The translations under genes and the position numbers were made by a program. From Sipunculus nudus (taxonomy: Eukaryota > Annelida > Sipuncula > Golfingiida > Sipunculidae): 64,000 nt of DNA. Below the pieces are notes generated by a model. The model was not told the origin of the DNA and searched no databases. It worked only from the letters and a program-made list of their open reading frames with translations. The stretch covers positions 97,497,124 through 97,561,123 of the forward strand of contig CM049308.1 of assembly GCA_026874595.1 (NCBI GenBank). The letters are read 5' to 3'. Below, one piece after another: positions 46,250-59,400 of this stretch; position 1 is the first letter of the stretch; the number at the start of each line of letters is the position of its first letter.

Positions 46250-49200
46250 TTCAGGTATGAGCCTGGATGGTTCAGGTATGAGCCTGGATGGTTCAGGTAT
46301 GAGCCTGGATGGTTCAGGTATGAGCCTGGATGGTTAAGGTATGAGCATGGATGGTTCAGGTATAACTTTGATGATTCAGTTATGAGCCTGGATGGTTCAG
46401 GTATGAGCCTGGATGGTTCAGGTATGAGCCTGGATGGTTAACGTATGAGCATGGATGGTTCAGGTATGAGCCTGGATGGTTAAGGTATGAGCATGGATGG
46501 TTCAGGTATGAGCCTGGATGGTTCAGGTATAACTTTGATGATTCATTTATGAGCTTGGATGGTTCAGGTATGATCCTGGATCATTCAGGGATTAGCGTGG
46601 ATTATAGAGGGTTTGAGCCTGTATAATGCAGGTATGAGCCTGGATGATTCAGGTTTGAGCCTGGATGGTTCAGGTATGAGCCTGGATGGTTCAGATATGA
46701 GTATGGATGGTTCAGATATGAGCCTGGATGATTCAGGTATGAGCCTGGATGATTCAGGTATGAGCCTGGATGGTTCATGTATAAGCCTGGATGGTTCAGG
46801 TATGAGCCTGGATGGTTAAGGTATGAGCATGGATGGTTCAGGTATAACTTTGATGATTCAGGTATGAGCCTGGATGGTTCAGGTATGAGCCTGGATGGTT
46901 AAGGTATGAGCATGGATGGTTCAGGTATGAGCCTGGATGGTTCAGGTATAACTTTGATGATTCAGGTATGAGCATGGATGGTTCAGGTATGAGCCTGGAT
47001 GGTTCAGGTATGAGCCTGGATGATTCAGGTATGAGCCTGGATGGTTCAGGTATGAGATTGGATGAAAGTTGTACGAAATTGGATTCTTTAAGTTTCAGTT
47101 TGTATGATTTAGGTATGTGTCTGGATCATTCAGGGATTTGCGTGGATGATCCAAGTAGGAGCTTAAATAAAAGTGGTACGAACTTGGATTATTTAGGTTT
47201 CAGCCTGTATGATTCAGGTATGAGCCTTTATGCTTCAGGTATGAGCCTGTATGATTCAGGTATGAGCTTGGATCATTCAGGGAATAGTTTGGATGATCCA
47301 AGTAGGAGCTTGGATGAAAGTGGTACAAACTTGGATTATTTAGGTTTCAGCCTGTATGATTTTGTTATTAGCCTGGATGATTCAGGGATTAGCGTGGATG
47401 ATCCAAGTAGAAGCTTGGGTAAAAGTAGTACGAACTTAGATTATTATGGTTTCAACCTGTATGGATCTGGTATGAACCTGGATCATTCAGGGATTAGCGT
47501 GGATTATAGAGGGTTTGAGCCTGTATAATGCAGGTATGAGGCTGGATGATTCAGGTATGAGCCTGGATGGTTCAGGTATGAGCCTTGATGGTTCAGATAT
47601 GAGTATGGATGGTTCAGATATGAGCCTGGATGATTCAGGTATGAGCCTGGATGGTTCAGGTATGAGCCTGGATGGTTCAGGTATGAGCCTGGATGGTTCA
47701 GGTATGAGCCCTGATGGTTCAGGTATGAGCCTGGATGATTCAGGTATGAGCCTGGATAGTTCAGGTATGAGCCTGGATGGTTCAGGTTTGAGCCTGGATA
47801 ATTTAGGTATGAGTCTGGATGGTTCAGGTATGAGCCTGGATGGTTCAGGTATGAGCCTGGATGGTTCAGGTATGAGCCTGGATAATTCAGGTATGAGCCT
47901 GGTTGGTTCAGGTATGAGCATGGATGGTTCAGGTATGAGCATGGATAATTCAGGTATGAGCCTGGATGGTTCAGGTATGAGCCTGTATGATTCAGGTATA
48001 AGCCTGTATGATTCAGGTATGAGCCTGGATCATTCAGGGATTAGCGTGGATTATAGAGGGTTTGAGCCTGTATAATGCAGGTATGAGCCTGGATGGTTCA
48101 GGTATGACCCTGGATAATTCAGGTATGAGCCTAAATGGTTCAGGTATGAGCCTGGATGGTTCAGGTATCAGCCTGGATGATTCAGGTATGAGCATGTATG
48201 GTTCAGGTAACAGCCTGGATGATTCAGGTATGAGCATGGATGGTTCAGGTATGAGCCTGGATGATTCAGGTATGAGCTTGGATGATTCAGGTATGAGCTT
48301 GGATGGTTCAGGTATGAGCCTGGATGGTTCAGGTATGAGCCTGGATAATTTAGGTATGAGCCTGGATGGTTCAGGTACGAGCCTGGATGGTTCTGGTATG
48401 AGCCTGGATAATTCAGGTATGAGCATGGATGGTTCAGGTATGAGCATGGATGGTTCAGGTATGAGCCTGGATAATTCAGGTATGAGCCTGGATGGTTCAG
48501 GTATGAGCCTGGATGGTTCAGGTATGAGCCTGGATGGTTCTGGTATGAGCCTGGATAATTCAGGTATGAGCATGGATGGTTCAGGTATGAGCATGGATGG
48601 TTCAGGTATGAGCCTGGATAATTCAGGTATGAGCCTGGATGGTTCAGGTATGAGCCTGGATGATTCAGGTATGAGCCTGGATAATTCAGGTATGAGCATG
48701 GATGGTTCAGATATGAGCCTGGATAATTCAGGTATGAGCCTAAATGGTTCAGGTATGAGCCAGGATGGTTCAGGTATCAGCCATGATGATTCAGGTATGA
48801 GCATGTATGGTTCAGGTAACAGCCTGGATGATTCAGGTATGAGCATGGATGGTTCAGGTATGAGCCTGGATGATTCAGGTATGAACTTGGATGATTCAGG
48901 TATGAGCTTGGATAGTTCAGGTATGAGCCTGGATGGTTCGGGTATGAGCATGGATGGTTCAGGTATGAGCCTCGATGATTCAGGTATGAGCATGGACGGT
49001 TCAGGTATGAGCCTGTATAATTCAGGTATGAGCCTGTATAATTCAGGTATAAGCCTGTATGATTCAGGTATGAGCCTGGATCATTCAGGGATTAGCGTGG
49101 ATAATCCATGTAGGAGCTTGGATGAAAGTTGTACGAAATTGGATTCTTCAAGTTTCAGTTTGTATTATTTTGGTATGAGTCTGGATCATTCAGGGATTAG

Positions 49201-52200
49201 AGTGGATGATCCAAGAAGGAGCTTAGATAAAAGTGGTACGAACTTGGATTATTTAGGTTTCAGTTTGTAAGATTCAGGTGTGACCCTGGATCATCCAGGG
49301 ATTAGCGTGGATGATCCAAGTAGGACCTTGGATGAAAGTGGTACAAACTTGGATTATTTAAGTTTCAGCCTGTATGATTCAGGTATAAACCTCGAAAATT
49401 CAGGGATTAGCGTGGATGGTTCAGGTATGAGCCTGGATAATTCAGGTATGAGCCTGGATGGTTCAGGTATGAGCATGGATGGTTCAGGTATGAGCCTGGA
49501 TATTTCAGGTATGAGCCTGGATGGTTCAGGTATGAGCCTGGATAATTCAGGTATGAGCATGGATGGTTCAGGTATGAGCCTGGATAATTCAGGTATGAGC
49601 CTTATTGGTTCAGGTATGAGCATGTATGGTTCAGGTATCAATCTGGATGATTCAGGTATGAGCATGGATGGTTCAGGTATGAGCCTGCATGATTCAGGTA
49701 TGAGCTTGGATGATTCAGGTATGAGCTTGGATGGTTCAGGTGTGAGCCTGGTTGGTTCAGGTATCAGCATGGATGGTTCAGGTATGAGCCTAGATGATTC
49801 AGGTATGAGCATGGATGGTTCAGGTATCAGCCTGGATAATTCATGTATGAGCATGTATTGTTTAGGTATCAGCCGGGATGATTCAGGTATGAGCATGGAT
49901 GGTTCAGGTATGAGCCTGGATGATTCAGGTATGAGCTTGGATGATTCAGGTATGAGCTTGGATGGTTCAGGTATGAGCATGGATGGTTCAGGTATGAGCA
50001 TGGATGGTTCAGGTATGAGCATGGATGGTTCAGGTATAAGCCTGGATGGCTCAGGTATGAGCCTTGATGGTTCAGGTATGAGCATGGATGATTCAGGTAT
50101 GAGCATGGATGATTCAGGTATGAGCCTGGATGGTTCACGTATGAGCGTGGATGGTTCAGGTATGAACCTGGATAATTCAGGTATGAGCCTGGATGGTTCA
50201 GGTATGAGCCTGGATAATTCAGGTATGAGCCTGGATAATTCAAGTATGAGCATGGATGGTTCAGGTATGAGCCAGGATAATTCAGTTATGAGACTGGATG
50301 GTTCAGGTATGAGCCTGGATGGTTCAGGTATCAGCCTGGATGATTCAGGTGTGAGCATGGATGGTTCAGTTATTAGCCTGGATGATTCAGGTATGAGCAT
50401 GGATGGTTCAGGTATGAGCCTGAATGAATCAGGTATGAGCTTGGATGATTCAGGTATGAGCTTGGATGGTTCAGGTATGAGCCTGGATGGTTCAGGTATG
50501 AGCCTGGATGATTCAGGTATGAGCATGGATGGTTCAGGTATCGGCCTGGATGATTCAGGTATGAGCATGGATGGTTCAGGTATGAGCCTGGATGAATCAG
50601 GTATGAGCTTGGATGATTCAGGTATGAGCTTGGATGGTTCAGGTATCAGCCTGGATGGTTCAGGTATCAACCTGGATGGTTCAGGTATGAGCCTGGATGG
50701 TTCAGGTATGAGCATGGATGGTTCAGGTATGAGCCTGGATGGTTCAGGTATGAGCTTTGATGATTCAGGTATGAGCTTGGATGGTTCAGGTATGAGTCTG
50801 GATGGTTCAGTTATGAGCCTGGATGGTTCAGGTATGAGCCTGGATGATTCAGGTATGAGCATGGATGGTTCAAGTATGAGCATGGATGGTTCAGGTATGA
50901 GCCTGGATGGTTCAGGTATGAGCCTGGATGATTCAGGTATGAGCCTGGATGGTTCAGGTATAAGATTGGATGAAAGTTGTACGAAATTGGATTCTTTAAG
51001 TTTCAGTTTGTATGATTTAGGTATGAGCTTGGATCATTCAGGGAATAGTTTGGATGATCCAAGTAGGAGCTTGGATGAAAGTGGTACAAACTTGGATTAT
51101 TTAGGTTTCAGCCTGTATGATTCAGGTATAAACCTCGATAATTCAGAGATTAGCGTGGATGATCCAATTATGAGCTTGGATAAAAGTGGTACGACCTTGG
51201 ATTATTCAGGTTTCAACCTGTATGGATCAGGTATGAACCTGGATCATTCAGGGATTAGCGTGGATTATTGAGGTTTGAGCCTGTATAATGAAGGTATGAG
51301 CCTGGATGATTCAGGTATGAGCCTGGATGGTTCAGGTATGAGCCTTGATAATTCAGGTATGAGCCTGGATAATTCAGGTATGAGCCTGGATGGTTCAGGT
51401 ATGAGCCTGGATGGTTCAGGTATGAGCCTGGATGGTTCTGGTATGAGCCTGGATAATTCAGGTATGAGCATGGATGGTTCAGGTATGAGCATGGATGGTT
51501 CAGGTATGAGCCTGGATAATTCAGGTATGAGCCTGGATGGTTCAGGTATGAGCCTGGATGATTCAGGTATGAGCCTGGATAATTCAGGTATGAGCATGGA
51601 TGGTTCAGATATGAGCCTGGATAATTCAGGTATGAGCCTAAATGGTTCAGGTATGAGCCAGGATGGTTCAGGTATCAGCCATGATGATTCAGGTATGAGC
51701 ATGTATGGTTCAGGTAACAGCCTGGATGATTCAGGTATGAGCATGGATGGTTCAGGTATGAGCCTGGATGATTCAGGTATGAACTTGGATGATTCAGGTA
51801 TGAGCTTGGATAGTTCAGGTATGAGCCTGGATGGTTCGGGTATGAGCATGGATGGTTCAGGTATGAGCCTCGATGATTCAGGTATGAGCATGGACGGTTC
51901 AGGTATGAGCCTGTATAATTCAGGTATGAGCCTGTATAATTCAGGTATAAGCCTGTATGATTCAGGTATGAGCCTGGATCATTCAGGGATTAGCGTGGAT
52001 AATCCATGTAGGAGCTTGGATGAAAGTTGTACGAAATTGGATTCTTCAAGTTTCAGTTTGTATTATTTTGGTATGAGTCTGGATCATTCAGGGATTAGAG
52101 TGGATGATCCAAGAAGGAGCTTAGATAAAAGTGGTACGAACTTGGATTATTTAGGTTTCAGTTTGTAAGATTCAGGTGTGACCCTGGATCATCCAGGGAT

Positions 52201-55200
52201 TAGCGTGGATGATCCAAGTAGGACCTTGGATGAAAGTGGTACAAACTTGGATTATTTAAGTTTCAGCCTGTATGATTCAGGTATAAACCTCGAAAATTCA
52301 GGGATTAGCGTGGATGGTTCAGGTATGAGCCTGGATGGTTCAGGTATGAGCCTGGATAATTCAGGTATGAGCCTGGATGGTTCAGGTATGAGCATGGATG
52401 GTTCAGGTATGAGCCTGGATATTTCAGGTATGAGCCTGGATGGTTCAGGTATGAGCCTGGATAATTCAGGTATGAGCATGGATGGTTCAGGTATGAGCCT
52501 GGATAATTCAGGTATGAGCCTTATTGGTTCAGGTATGAGCCTGGATGGTTCAGGTATCAGCCTTGATGATTCAGGTATGAGCATGTATGGTTCAGGTATC
52601 AATCTGGATGATTCAGGTATGAGCATGGATGGTTCAGGTATGAGCCTGCATGATTCAGGTATGAGCTTGGATGATTCAGGTATGAGCTTGGATGGTTCAG
52701 GTGTGAGCCTGGTTGGTTCAGGTATCAGCATGGATGGTTCAGGTATGAGCCTAGATGATTCAGGTATGAGCATGGATGGTTCAGGTATCAGCCTGGATAA
52801 TTCATGTATGAGCATGTATTGTTTAGGTATCAGCCGGGATGATTCAGGTATGAGCATGGATGGTTCAGGTATGAGCCTGGATGATTCAGGTATGAGCTTG
52901 GATGATTCAGGTATGAGCTTGGATGGTTCAGGTATGAGCATGGATGGTTCAGGTATGAGCATGGATGGTTCAGGTATGAGCATGGATGGTTCAGGTATAA
53001 GCCTGGATGGCTCAGGTATGAGCCTTGACGGTTCAGGTATGAGCATGGATGATTCAGGTATGAGCATGGATGATTCAGGTATGAGCCTGGATGGTTCACG
53101 TATGAGCGTGGATGGTTCAGGTATGAACCTGGATAATTCAGGTATGAGCCTGGATGGTTCAGGTATGAGCCTGGATAATTCAGGTATGAGCCTGGATAAT
53201 TCAAGTATGAGCATGGATGGTTCAGGTATGAGCCAGGATAATTCAGTTATGAGACTGGATGGTTCAGGTATGAGCCTGGATAATTCAGGTATGAGCCTGG
53301 ATGGTTCAGGTATGAGCCTGGATAATTCAGGTATGAGCCTGGATGGTTCAGGTATGAACCTGGATAATTCAGGTATGAGCCTGGATAATTCAGGTATGAG
53401 CCTGGATGGTTCAGGTATGAGCCAGGATAATTCAGTTATGAGACTGGATGGTTCAGGTATGAACCTGGATAATTCAGGTATGAGCCTGGATGGTTCAGGT
53501 ATGAGCCTGGATAATTCAGGTATGAGCCTGGATAATTCAAGTATGAGCATGGATGGTTCAGGTATGAGCCAGGATAATTCAGTTATGAGACTGGATGGTT
53601 CAGGTATGAGCCTGGATGGTTCAGGTATCAGCCTGGATGATTCAGGTGTGAGCATGGATGGTTCAGTTATTAGCCTGGATGATTCAGGTATGAGCATGGA
53701 TGGTTCAGGTATGAGCCTGAATGAATCAGGTATGAGCTTGGATGATTCAGGTATGAGCTTGGATGGTTCAGGTATGAGCCTGGATGGTTCAGGTATGAGC
53801 CTGGATGATTCAGGTATGAGCATGGATGGTTCAGGTATCGGCCTGGATGATTCAGGTATGAGCATGGATGGTTCAGGTATGAGCCTGGATGGTTCAGGTA
53901 TGAGCTTTGATGATTCAGGTATGAGCTTGGATGGTTCAGGTATGAGCCTGGATGGTTCAGTTATGAGCCTGGATGGTTCAGGTATGAGCCTGGATGATTC
54001 AGGTATGAGCATGGATGGTTCAAGTATGAGCATAGATGGTTCAGGTATGAGCCTGGATGGTTCAGGTATGAGCCTGGATGATTCAGGTATGAGCCTGGAT
54101 GGTTCAGGTATAAGATTGGATGAAAGTTGTACGAAATTGGATTCTTTAAGTTTCAGTTTGTATGATTTAGGTATGAGCTTGGATCATTCAGGGAATAGTT
54201 TGGATGATCCAAGTAGGAGCTTGGATGAAAGTGGTACAAACTTGGATTATTTAGGTGTCAGCCTGTATGATTCAGGTATAAACCTCGATAATTCAGAGAT
54301 TAGCGTGGATGATCCAATTATGAGCTTGGATAAAAGTGGTACGACCTTGGATTATTCAGGTTTCAACCTGTATGGATCAGGTATGAACCTGGATCATTCA
54401 GGGATTAGCGTGGATTATTGAGGTTTGAGCCTGTATAATGAAGGTATGAGCCTGGATGATTCAGGTATGAGCCTGGATGGTTCAGGTATGAGCCTGGATG
54501 GTTCAGATATGAGTATGGATGGTTCAGATATAAGCCTGGATGATTCAGGTATGAGCCTGGATGGTTCAGGTATTAGCCTGGATGGTTCAGGTATGAGCCT
54601 GGATGGTTCAGGTATGAGCCTGCATGATTCAGATATGAGCCTGGATGGTTCAGGTATGAGCATGGATGGTTCAGGTATGAGCCTGGACTTTTCAGGTATG
54701 AGCCTGGAAAGTTCAGGTTTGAGCCTGGATGGTTCAGGTATGGCCTGGATGGTTCAGGTATCAGCCTGGATGATTCAGGTATCAGCCGTGATGGTTCAGG
54801 TATGAGCATGGATGGTTCAGGTATCAGCCTGGATAATTTAGGTATCAGCCTGGATGGTTCAGGTATGAGCCTGGATGATTCAGGTATGAGCCTGGATGGT
54901 TCAGGTATCAGCATGGATGGTTCAGGTATGAGCCTGGATGGTTCAGGTATGAGCCTGGATGGTTCAGGTATGAGCATGGATGGTTCAGGTATGAGCCTGA
55001 ATAATTCAGGTATGAGCCTGGATGGTTTAGGTATGAGCCTGGATAATTCAGGTATGAGCCTGGATGGTTCAGGTATGAGCCTGTATAATTCAGGTATGAG
55101 CCTAAATGGTTCAGGTATGAGCCTGGATGGTTCAGGTATCAGCCTGGATGATTCAGGTATGAGCATGTATGGTTAAGGTATCAACCTGGATGATTCAGGT

Positions 55201-56431
55201 ATGACCATGGATGGTTCAGGTATGAGCCTGGATGATTCAGGTATGAGCCTGGATGGTTCAGGTATGAGATAAGAAGAAAGTTGTACGAAATTGGATACTT
55301 TAAGTTTCAGTTTGTATGATTTTGGTATGAGTCTGGATCATTCAGGGATTAGAGTGTATGATCCAAGTAGGAGCTTAGATAAAAGTGGTACGAACTTGGA
55401 TTAATTAGGTTTCAGTTTGTATGAGTCAGGTGTGAGCCTGGATAATTTAGGTATGAGCCTGGATGGTTCAGGTATGAGCCTGGATGGTTCAGGTATAAGC
55501 CTGGATGGTTCAGGTATGAGCCTGGATGGTTCAGGTATGAGCATGGATGGTTCAGGTATGAGCCTGGATGGTTCAGGTATGAGCTTTGATGATTCAGGTA
55601 TGAGCTTGGATGGTTCAGGTATGAGCCTGGATGGTTCAGGTATGAGCCTGGATGGTTCAGGTATGAGACTGGATGGTTCAGGTATGAGCCTGGATAATTC
55701 AGGTATGAGCCTGGATGGTTCAGGTATGATCATGCATGGTTCAGGTATGAGCCTGGATATTTCAGGTATGAGCCTGGATGGTTCAGGTATGAGCCTGGAT
55801 GATTCAGGTATGAGCCTGGATGGTTCAGGTATGAGCCTGGATCGTTCAGATATGAGTATGGATGGTTCAGATATAAGCCTGGATGATTCAGGTATGAGCC
55901 TGGATGGTTCAGGTATTAGCCTGGATGGTTCAGGTATGAGCCTGGATGGTTCAGGTATGAGCCTGCATGATTCAGATATGAGCATGGATGATTCAGGTAT
56001 GAGCATGGATGGTTCAGGTATGAGCATGGATGGTTCAGGTATGAGCCTGGACAATTCAGGTATGAGCCTGGAAAGTTCAGGTTTGAGCCTGGATGGTTCA
56101 GGTATGGCCTGGATGGTTCAGGTATCAGCCTGGATGATTCAGGTATGAGCCGTGATGGTTCAGGTATGAGCATGGATGGTTCAGGTATCAGCCTGGATAA
56201 TTTAAGTATGAGCCTTGATGGTTCAGGTATGAGCCTGGATGATTCAGGTATGAGCCTGGATAGTTCAGGTATGAGCATGGATGGTTCAGGTATGAGCCTG
56301 GATGGTTCAGGTATGAGCATGGATGGTTCAGGTATGAACATGGATGGTTCAGGTATGAGCCTGGATAATTCAGGTATGAGCCTGGATGGTTCAGGTATGA
56401 GCCTGGATAATTCAGGTATGAGCATGGATGG
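46250..56431. repeat. 10,182-bp tandem duplication, copy 2
   Basis: Second copy, directly adjoining the first. Similarity to copy 1 runs on to about 56,450, where AATTCA replaces GGTTCA. Confidence 0.9.
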
Positions 56432-59400
56432 TTCAGGTATGAGCCTGGATAATTCAGGTATGAGCCTAAATGGTTCAGGTATGAGCCTGGATGGTTCAGG
56501 TATCAGCCTGGATGATTCAGGTATGAGCATGTATGGTTCAGGTATCAACCTGGATGATTCAGGTATGACCATGGATGGTTCAGGTATGAGCCTGGATGAT
56601 TCAGGTATGAGCCTGGATGGTTCAGGTATGAGCCTGGATAATTCAGGTATGAGCCTGGATGGTTCAGGTATGAGCATGGATGGTTCAGGTATGAGCCTGG
56701 ATGGTTCAGGTATGAGCCTGGATGGTTCAGGTATGAGCCTGGTTGGTTCAGGTATGAGCCTGGGTGGTTTAGGTATGAGCCTGGATAATTCAGGTATGAG
56801 CATGGATGGTTCAGGTGTGAGCCTGGATAATTTAGGTATGAGCCTGGATGGTTCAGGTATGAGCCTGGATGGTTCAGGTATAAGCCTGGATGGTTCAGGT
56901 ATGAGCCTGGATGGTTCAGGTATGAGCATGGATGGTTCAGGTATGAGTCTGGATGGTTCAGGTATGAGCTTTGATGATTCAGGTATGAGCTTGGATGGTT
57001 CAGGTATGAGCCTGGATGGTTCAGGTATGAGCCTGGATGGTTCAGGTATGAGCCTGGATGGTTCAGGTATGAGCCTGGATAATTCAGGTATGAGCCTGGA
57101 TGGTTCAGGTATAAGCATGGATGGTTCAGGTATGAGCCTTGATATTTCAGGTATGAGCCTGGATGGTTCAGGTATGAGCCTGGATAATTCAGGTATGAGC
57201 ATGGATGGTTCAGGTATGAGCCTGGATAATTCAGGTATGAGCCTTAATGGTTCAGGTAGGAGCCTGGATGGTTCAGGTATCAGCCTTTATGATTCAGGTA
57301 TGAGCATGTATGGTTCAGGTATCAACCTGGATGATTCAGGTATGAGCATGGATGGTTCAGGTATGAGCCTGCATGATTCAGGTATGAGCTTGGATGATTC
57401 AGTTATGAGCTTGGATGGTTCAGGTGTGAGCCTGGTTGGTTCAGGTATGAGCATGGATGGTTCAGGTATGAGCCTAGATGATTCAGGTATGAGCATGGAT
57501 GGTTCAGGTATCAGCCTGGATAATTCATGTATGAGCATGTATGGTTCAGGTATCAGCCTGGATGATTCAGGTATGAGCATGGATGGTTCAGGTATGAGCC
57601 TGGATGATTCAGGTATGAGCTTGGATGATTTAGGTATGAGCTTGGATGATTCAGGTATGAGCTTGGATGATTCAGGTATGAGCTTGGATGGTTCAGGTAT
57701 GAGCATGAAGGTTCAGGTATGAGCATGGAAGATTCAGGTATGAGCCTGGATGGTTCACGTATGAGCATGGATGGTTCAGGTATGAACCTGGATAATTCAG
57801 GTATGAGCCTGGATGGTTCAGGTATGAGCCTGGATAATTCAGGTATGAGCCTGGATAATTCAAGTATGAGCATGGATGGTTCAGGTATGAGCCAGGATAA
57901 TTCAGTTATGAGACTGGATGGTTCAGGTATGAGCCTGGATGGTTCAGGTATCAGCCTGGATGATTCAGGTATGAGCATGGATGGTTCAGTTATCAGCCTG
58001 GATCATTCAGGTATGAGCATGGATGGTTCAGGTATGAGCCTGAATGAATCAGGTATGAGCTTGGATGATTCAGGTATGAGCTTGGATGGTTCAGGTATGA
58101 GCCTGGATGGTTCAGGTATCAGCCTCGATGATTCAGGTATGAGCATGGATGGTTCAGGTATCAGCCTGGATGATTCAGGTATGAGCATGGATGGTTCAGG
58201 TATGAGCCTGGATGATTCAGGTATGAGCATGGATGGTTCATGTATGAGCCTGGATGAATCAGGTATGAGCTTGGATGATTCAGGTATGAGCTTGGATGGT
58301 TCAGGTATGAGCCTGGATGGTTCAGGTATAAGCCTGGATGGTTCAGGTATGAGCCTGGATGGTTCAGGTATGAGCTTTGATGATTCAGGTATGAGCTTGG
58401 ATGGTTCAGGTATGAGCCTGGATGGTTCAGGTATGAGCCTGGATGATTCAGGTATGAGCCTGGATGGTTCAGGTATGAGATTGGATGAAAGTTGTACGAA
58501 ATTGGATTCTTTAAGTTTCAGTTTGTATTATTTTGGTATGAGTCTGGATCATTCAGGGATTAGAGTGTATGATCCAAGTAGGAGCTTAGATAAAAGTGGT
58601 ACGAACTTGGATTAATTAGGTTTCAGTTTGTATGAGTCAGGTGTGAGCCTGGATAATTTAGGTATGAGCCTGGATGGTTTAGGTATGAGCATGGGTGGTT
58701 CAGGTATCAGCCTGGATGGTTCAGGTATGAGCCTGGATGGTTCAGGTATGAGCATGGATGATTCAGGTATGAGCCTGGATGGTTCAGGTATGAGCATGGA
58801 TGGTTCAGGTATGAGCCTGGATAATTCAGGTATGAGCCTGGATAATTCAGGTATGAGCCTGGATGGTTCAGGTATGAGCCTGGATGATTCAGGTATGAGC
58901 CTGGATGATTCAGGTATGAGCATGGATGGTTCAGGTTTGAGCCTGGATAATTCAGGTATGAGCCTAAATGGTTCAGGTATGAGCCTGGATGGTTCAGGTA
59001 TCAGCCTGGATGATTCAGGTATGAGCCTGGATGGTTCTGGTATGAGCCTGGATGGTTCAGGTATGAGCATGGATGGTTCAGGTATGAGCCTGGATGGTTC
59101 AGGTATGAGCTTTGATGATTCAGGTATGAGCTTGGATGGTTCAGGTATGAGCCTGGATGGTTCAGGTATGAGCCTGGATGGTTCAGGTATGAGACTGGAT
59201 GGTTCAGGTATGAGCCTGGATAATTCAGGTATGAGCCTGGATGGTTCAGGTATGAGCATGGATGGTTCAGGTATGAGCCTGGATATTTCAGGTATGAGCC
59301 TGGATGGTTCAGGTATGAGCCTGGATGATTCAGGTATGAGCCTGGATGGTTCAGGTATGAGCCTGGATCGTTCAGATATGAGTATGGATGGTTCAGATAT

